A stretch of DNA of 64,000 bases from Pontibacter sp. G13 (GTDB lineage Bacteria; Bacteroidota; Bacteroidia; J057), in assembly GCF_031851795.1 (NCBI RefSeq), contig NZ_CP134696.1:2651001-2715000 (forward strand), read 5' to 3'. Shown here one piece after another: positions 60,645 through 64,000 of the stretch. The position numbers and the translations under genes were made by a program. The notes beneath the pieces are model-generated. The model did no database searches and was not told the origin of the DNA. It was given only the letters and a program-made list of their open reading frames with translations. Every line of letters begins with the position of its first letter. Position 1 is the first letter of the stretch.

Positions 60645-62132
60645 CTAGTAAGCCTTTGCGAACAATACACGCTGCGTGGAAGGCTTGCCAGAGTAGACAC
60701 AAACGCCTTCTTCCTGTGGATTGTCGATCGGGATACAGCGAATGGTCGCCTTGGTTTCGGCCTGAATCGCTTCCTCGGTCTCGGTAGTTCCGTCCCAATG
60801 CGCGTACAGGAATCCGGGGATATCGTCCTCAAGCGCCTTTTTGAATTCTTCCCAAGTATCGACCGTGCGGGTCTTTTCCTCGCGGAAGTTTTTGGCCTTG
60901 TTGTAGAGCGTCTCCTGAATTTCATCCAACAGTGGAACTACCACAGTGGATAGATCTTCGGGCAGCTCGATCACCTCTTTGGTCTGGGTATCACGACGAG
61001 CGAGCTCGATTTTGCCATTCTGCAAATCGCGTGGTCCGAGCGCCAGACGCAACGGAACCCCTTTCAACTCCCATTCAGCAAATTTCCAACCGGGCTTCTT
61101 GGTATCGTCATCGTCGATCTTGACGCGGACGCCCGCCTTTTTGAGTTGGGCAGCCAATTCGCGGCATTTGTCGAGCACCATGTCGCGCTCTTCGTCCTTG
61201 CGGTAAATCGGAACCATCACGACTTGGTGAGGGGCCAATACCGGAGGCAGGACCAATCCGCTATCGTCAGAGTGGGTCATGATCAATGCGCCCATCAAAC
61301 GGGTGGAAACGCCCCATGACGTCGCCCAAACGAATTCTTCCTTGTTGTCCTTGGTCGCGAATCGCACATCAAATGCCTTGGCGAAGTTCTGCCCCAAGAA
61401 GTGGGAAGTACCGGACTGAAGCGCCTTTCCATCTTGCATCAGGGCCTCGATGGTATAGGTGTTCAATGCTCCAGCAAAGCGTTCTCGCTCGGTTTTCACG
61501 CCTCGTACTACAGGAATCGCCAGCGTCTGCTCGGCAAAATCTCCGTAGACATTGAGCATTTGTTCGGCCTCGGCTACCGCTTCTTCTTCGGTGGCATGAG
61601 CGGTGTGCCCTTCTTGCCAGAGGAATTCGGCAGTACGGAGGAACATCCGGGTCCGCATCTCCCAGCGCACGACGTTGGCCCACTGATTCACGAGGAGTGG
61701 AAGGTCGCGATAGGATTGGATCCAGTTTTTATAGGTACTCCAGATGATGGTTTCGGAAGTAGGACGTACGATCAATTCCTCCTCCAATTTGGCTTCGGGA
61801 TCGACGACTACGCCTTTTCCATCTGGGTCGTTTTTGAGTCGGTAGTGAGTGACGACGGCGCATTCCTTGGCGAATCCCTCTACGTGGTCAGCTTCTTTGG
61901 AGAGGAAGCTTTTGGGGATAAACAGCGGAAAATATGCATTGACGTGTCCGGTCTCCTTGAACATATCGTCGAGGATGCGCTGCATCCGCTCCCAAATGGC
62001 GAACCCGTACGGCTTGATCACCATACAGCCACGGACATCGGAATTTTCGGCCAGATCGGCCTTTTTGACGATTTCATTGTACCACTCGGAGTAGTTTTCG
62101 GCCCGGGTGGTCAGATGCTTGGATTTTGCCAT
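60645..62132 (-). CDS. proS: Proline--tRNA ligase
   Basis: Class II synthetase charging tRNA-Pro. The product has 495 residues from the ATG at 62132 ([29 protein letters not shown]), the usual family start; the ATG at 62168 adds 12 residues. Class II motifs: motif 1 near [17 protein letters not shown], motif 2 with the [12 protein letters not shown] / [24 protein letters not shown] region, and motif 3 later, followed by a C-terminal anticodon-binding domain and a short C-terminal extension ending in Tyr. The absence of the editing INS domain and the terminal Tyr mark the archaeal/eukaryotic-like ProS form, common in Bacteroidota. Confidence 0.96.
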   Translation of the reverse strand: MAKSKHLTTRAENYSEWYNEIVKKADLAENSDVRGCMVIKPYGFAIWERMQRILDDMFKETGHVNAYFPLFIPKSFLSKEADHVEGFAKECAVVTHYRLKNDPDGKGVVVDPEAKLEEELIVRPTSETIIWSTYKNWIQSYRDLPLLVNQWANVVRWEMRTRMFLRTAEFLWQEGHTAHATEEEAVAEAEQMLNVYGDFAEQTLAIPVVRGVKTERERFAGALNTYTIEALMQDGKALQSGTSHFLGQNFAKAFDVRFATKDNKEEFVWATSWGVSTRLMGALIMTHSDDSGLVLPPVLAPHQVVMVPIYRKDEERDMVLDKCRELAAQLKKAGVRVKIDDDDTKKPGWKFAEWELKGVPLRLALGPRDLQNGKIELARRDTQTKEVIELPEDLSTVVVPLLDEIQETLYNKAKNFREEKTRTVDTWEEFKKALEDDIPGFLYAHWDGTTETEEAIQAETKATIRCIPIDNPQEEGVCVYSGKPSTQRVLFAKAY

Positions 62133-62300
62133 GCGTCGGGTATCGTTTGTGCGTGTATGGCCTTGCAATCAGCGGATCTTGTGCGTGATTCCGCAAGGCC
62201 TAAAGCATGCGGTTTGTGCAAACAAGGTGCAATATTACGAGGGTCTTGGGGCAAAACAAAATGAACACGAACGGCAATTGAAGATTTCCCAAGTCGAGGA

Positions 62301-63380
62301 TCAAGTGAAGGGATTTCCGCGCAATTTCTCGATCAGTCCCTGCATATCGTCCGGCAGATCTGTATGGAACTCCATCCGCTCGCCGGTGATCGGATGATCC
62401 AACGCCAGATACTTGGCGTGAAGGGCCTGACGTGGGCAGATGCTGAAGCAATTGGCCATGAATTGCTGATACTTCTTGGTATTGGGGCCACGCTGAATGG
62501 TATTCCCGCCGTACTCCCGGTCGCTAAACAGGGTATGCCCAAGATACTTCATGTGCACCCGGATCTGGTGTGTGCGGCCCGTTTCCAATTTGCACTGAAC
62601 CAATGTCGCCAGTCCAAATCGCTCCAACACCTTGTAATGCGTGACGGCATGCTTGCCGATCTCCCCATCTTGATAGTTGAAGTACAGCTTACGGTCCTTG
62701 GGGTGGCGGCCGATATGCCCCTCGATGGTGCCTTCATCTTCCTCCACATTGCCCCAGACGATGGCTTGGTACAGCCGATCCGTCGTGCGGTCGAAAAACT
62801 GCTTGGAGAGATGGGCCATCGCGTATTCTTTTTTGGCGATCACCAGAATCCCCGTGGTGTCGCGGTCCAGGCGATGGACCAATCCCGGACGCGCGTGCTC
62901 TGAGCCTTTGGCGACAGGCAGATGTTCGAAGTGGTGGAGCAGACCATGCACCAAAGTACCCGTACGGTGTCCGAAACTCGGGTGACACACCATCGCAGCG
63001 GGCTTGTGCACAATCAAGAAATCATCGTCTTCATATCGGATATCGAGATCCATAGCCTCAGCCTCCAATTTGGGCGTCGGCGGAAAGGGCAGCATGAGCT
63101 TGACCTTGTCGCCAGCCTTGACCTTGTAGGAGACTTTGACCTCCTGGCCATTAACGGAGATGGACCCCGTGCTGGAGGCATTTTTGATGCGTGAGCGGGT
63201 GGTAAATGGCAGCAGATTGGATAGAAACTTGTCTACACGCAAAGGCTTCTGCCCTTCCGCTGCAATCAGAGAATAATGATCATACAGGGTATCATCGTCC
63301 CGTGCGTCCTCGGAATTGTACAATTCCTTGTCGCTATGATGTCTGACAAAATTCTCTCGTTGGTCTCTATTTCGTCCCAT
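62301..63380 (-). CDS. RluA/RluD family pseudouridine synthase
   Basis: The 359-residue protein has an N-terminal S4 RNA-binding domain (RVDKFLSNLLPFTTRSRIKNASSTGSISVNGQEVKVSYKVKAGDKVKL), the catalytic motif HRLDRDTTG with Asp172, and the C-terminal ETGRTHQIRVHMKYLGHTLFSDREYGG. By architecture it is RluD-like, modifying 23S rRNA uridines near helix 69, but closely related RluC or tRNA-directed types cannot be excluded. An acidic and charged N-terminal extension of about 45 residues precedes the S4 domain. It sits upstream of proS on the same strand, with 169 bp between. Confidence 0.93.
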   Translation of the reverse strand: MGRNRDQRENFVRHHSDKELYNSEDARDDDTLYDHYSLIAAEGQKPLRVDKFLSNLLPFTTRSRIKNASSTGSISVNGQEVKVSYKVKAGDKVKLMLPFPPTPKLEAEAMDLDIRYEDDDFLIVHKPAAMVCHPSFGHRTGTLVHGLLHHFEHLPVAKGSEHARPGLVHRLDRDTTGILVIAKKEYAMAHLSKQFFDRTTDRLYQAIVWGNVEEDEGTIEGHIGRHPKDRKLYFNYQDGEIGKHAVTHYKVLERFGLATLVQCKLETGRTHQIRVHMKYLGHTLFSDREYGGNTIQRGPNTKKYQQFMANCFSICPRQALHAKYLALDHPITGERMEFHTDLPDDMQGLIEKLRGNPFT

Positions 63381-63543
63381 TGCCTACCATTAATGAAGCT
63401 ACGACCCCGAAGGCCATCCCCGGAGTCGCGCCACAAAATTACACAAATATTCTTCGAGATACCGATATCGGTGAAATCTACATGCGGGAAGTCTCTATAC
63501 GAATGCTCGGTCTTCAGGCAATCTTTTGGTTGAGAAGGAGGAT

Positions 63544-63965
63544 ATGGGTGTGCCCCCGCGATCAGACCTTCTGTTCCATGCCTGGCAAGATGGTCGCGGC
63601 GTCAGGCTGTCCATGAGTCCGCTATCGCTCCCGTCCTTGCATGTGAGCCGTATGAACCGTGAGATGTTTCCCGAAATACATGTGAAGCTGAGGATCGGAT
63701 CGATTTCGTCGGACCTCGCTGGCGCTCGTCATTCCCATCCTTCACACCGCACCTGCCAGCCGCACATAGAAATCTGAAGTGCGGATGGCCTTGCCGCGGC
63801 GTAAAGTGCCTGAAGTGGCCGACCTTCGGGAGGAGTCTCCAGTCTGCGGGTGGCGACCTCTCGCCCGCAGACTGGAGACCGAGCGCAGCGAGCACGGAAG
63901 GGACTGGCCCGGCGCATCGATGTTCAAGCGTCATCCGATGGTCCGATCGCCGGGATACGCCCAAG
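63544..63965. repeat. Dispersed intergenic element, copy G (nearly full length)
   Basis: About 420 bp from the left terminus GGGTGTGCCCCCGCGA to the right terminus CGCCGGGATACGCCCAAG. It contains TCGGACCTCGCTGGCGCTCG, TTCCCATCCTTCACACCGCA, the core GCGGATGGCCTTGCCGCGGCGT, and a strong internal palindrome around CCAGTCTGCGGG...CCCGCAGACTGG (63839-63872). Confidence 0.8.
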
Positions 63966-63994
63966 AAAAAAGCCCACCGAATAATCGGCAGGCC
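63966..63994 (-). terminator. Terminator at the window end, minus strand
   Basis: On the minus strand GCCTGCCGA pairs with TCGGTGGGC around a TTAT loop and runs into TTTTTT. It should end a gene that lies to the right of the window. Confidence 0.65.
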
Positions 63995-64000
63995 TCCATA

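Larger units (their letters stand above)
63381..64000. other. Gene-free region at window end with a dispersed element
   Basis: Holds copy G of the dispersed family (63544-63965) followed by a terminator hairpin facing the minus strand. No gene is supported; a gene must lie beyond the window edge on the minus strand. Confidence 0.55.

Noticed and set aside
1-64000. tRNA, rRNA, riboswitch and prophage genes
   Set aside because: No cloverleaf with a TTCGANTC-type arm, rRNA segment, known riboswitch core or phage structural gene was recognised by eye; a covariance-model scan would settle this.

Overview
This window looks like chromosomal DNA from a member of the Bacteroidota, most likely a free-living aquatic one. 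The evidence is internal: three proteins end in type IX secretion (Por/T9SS type A) sorting domains, one of them with SprB-type repeats; two TonB-dependent receptors carry the N-terminal carboxypeptidase-regulatory-like domain usual in this phylum; there are many small lipoproteins; a DUF3127 protein is present; and starts rarely have a strong Shine-Dalgarno sequence. The lineage within the phylum cannot be fixed from the sequence alone. Most of the window is ordinary housekeeping DNA, broken by accessory patches that coincide with dispersed repeats.

Layout. 1-6.7 kb: rtcB, then a hybrid histidine kinase downstream of a heme-NO-binding (H-NOX) protein, divergent from a TonB receptor that has a palindromic operator. 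6.7-8.5 kb: a complete IS1634-like insertion sequence with a 53-bp direct repeat on each side. 8.6-14 kb: envelope proteins and a UbiD-family decarboxylase. 14-20.4 kb: a four-gene operon (DUF4856 lipoprotein, imelysin-like lipoprotein, HTTM membrane protein, FecA-like TonB receptor) preceded by a second copy of the same palindrome, so it is probably a metal-controlled iron-acquisition unit. 20.9-24.2 kb: an isoprenyl diphosphate synthase, then an island of toxin-antitoxin parts. 24.2-32.5 kb: an M64 peptidase, rhomboid protease, murB, a fatty acyl-AMP ligase fused to an acyl carrier domain, and an SDR. 32.5-45 kb: recG, T9SS cargo proteins, a NeuD-like acetyltransferase, a TlpA-like thioredoxin, xseA-xseB, a DUF3127 protein with an SSB-like tail, and a single-domain response regulator. 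45-54 kb: TPR lipoprotein, MarR regulator, a phytanoyl-CoA dioxygenase gene broken by one in-frame TAG, a CnoX-like thioredoxin followed by a striking array of short hairpins, TetR, and a YoeB toxin whose upstream partner is a 255-residue protein unlike YefM. 53.7-63.4 kb: ROK kinase, SH3b lipoprotein, dprA, an MtfA-like peptidase, a cytochrome c-sugar dehydrogenase fusion, proS and an RluD-like pseudouridine synthase.

The strongest candidates for something undescribed are: (1) the array at 48643-49000, eleven 13-bp perfect or near-perfect hairpins spaced every 33-35 bp with recurring spacer classes; (2) the YoeB toxin with its non-canonical 255-aa partner (52302-53338); (3) a family of seven long intergenic elements bounded by inverted TTGGGCGT...ACGCCCAA ends; (4) the palindrome shared by the two TonB-receptor loci; and (5) the long target duplication around the insertion sequence. 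No tRNA, rRNA or genuine CRISPR array was recognised.
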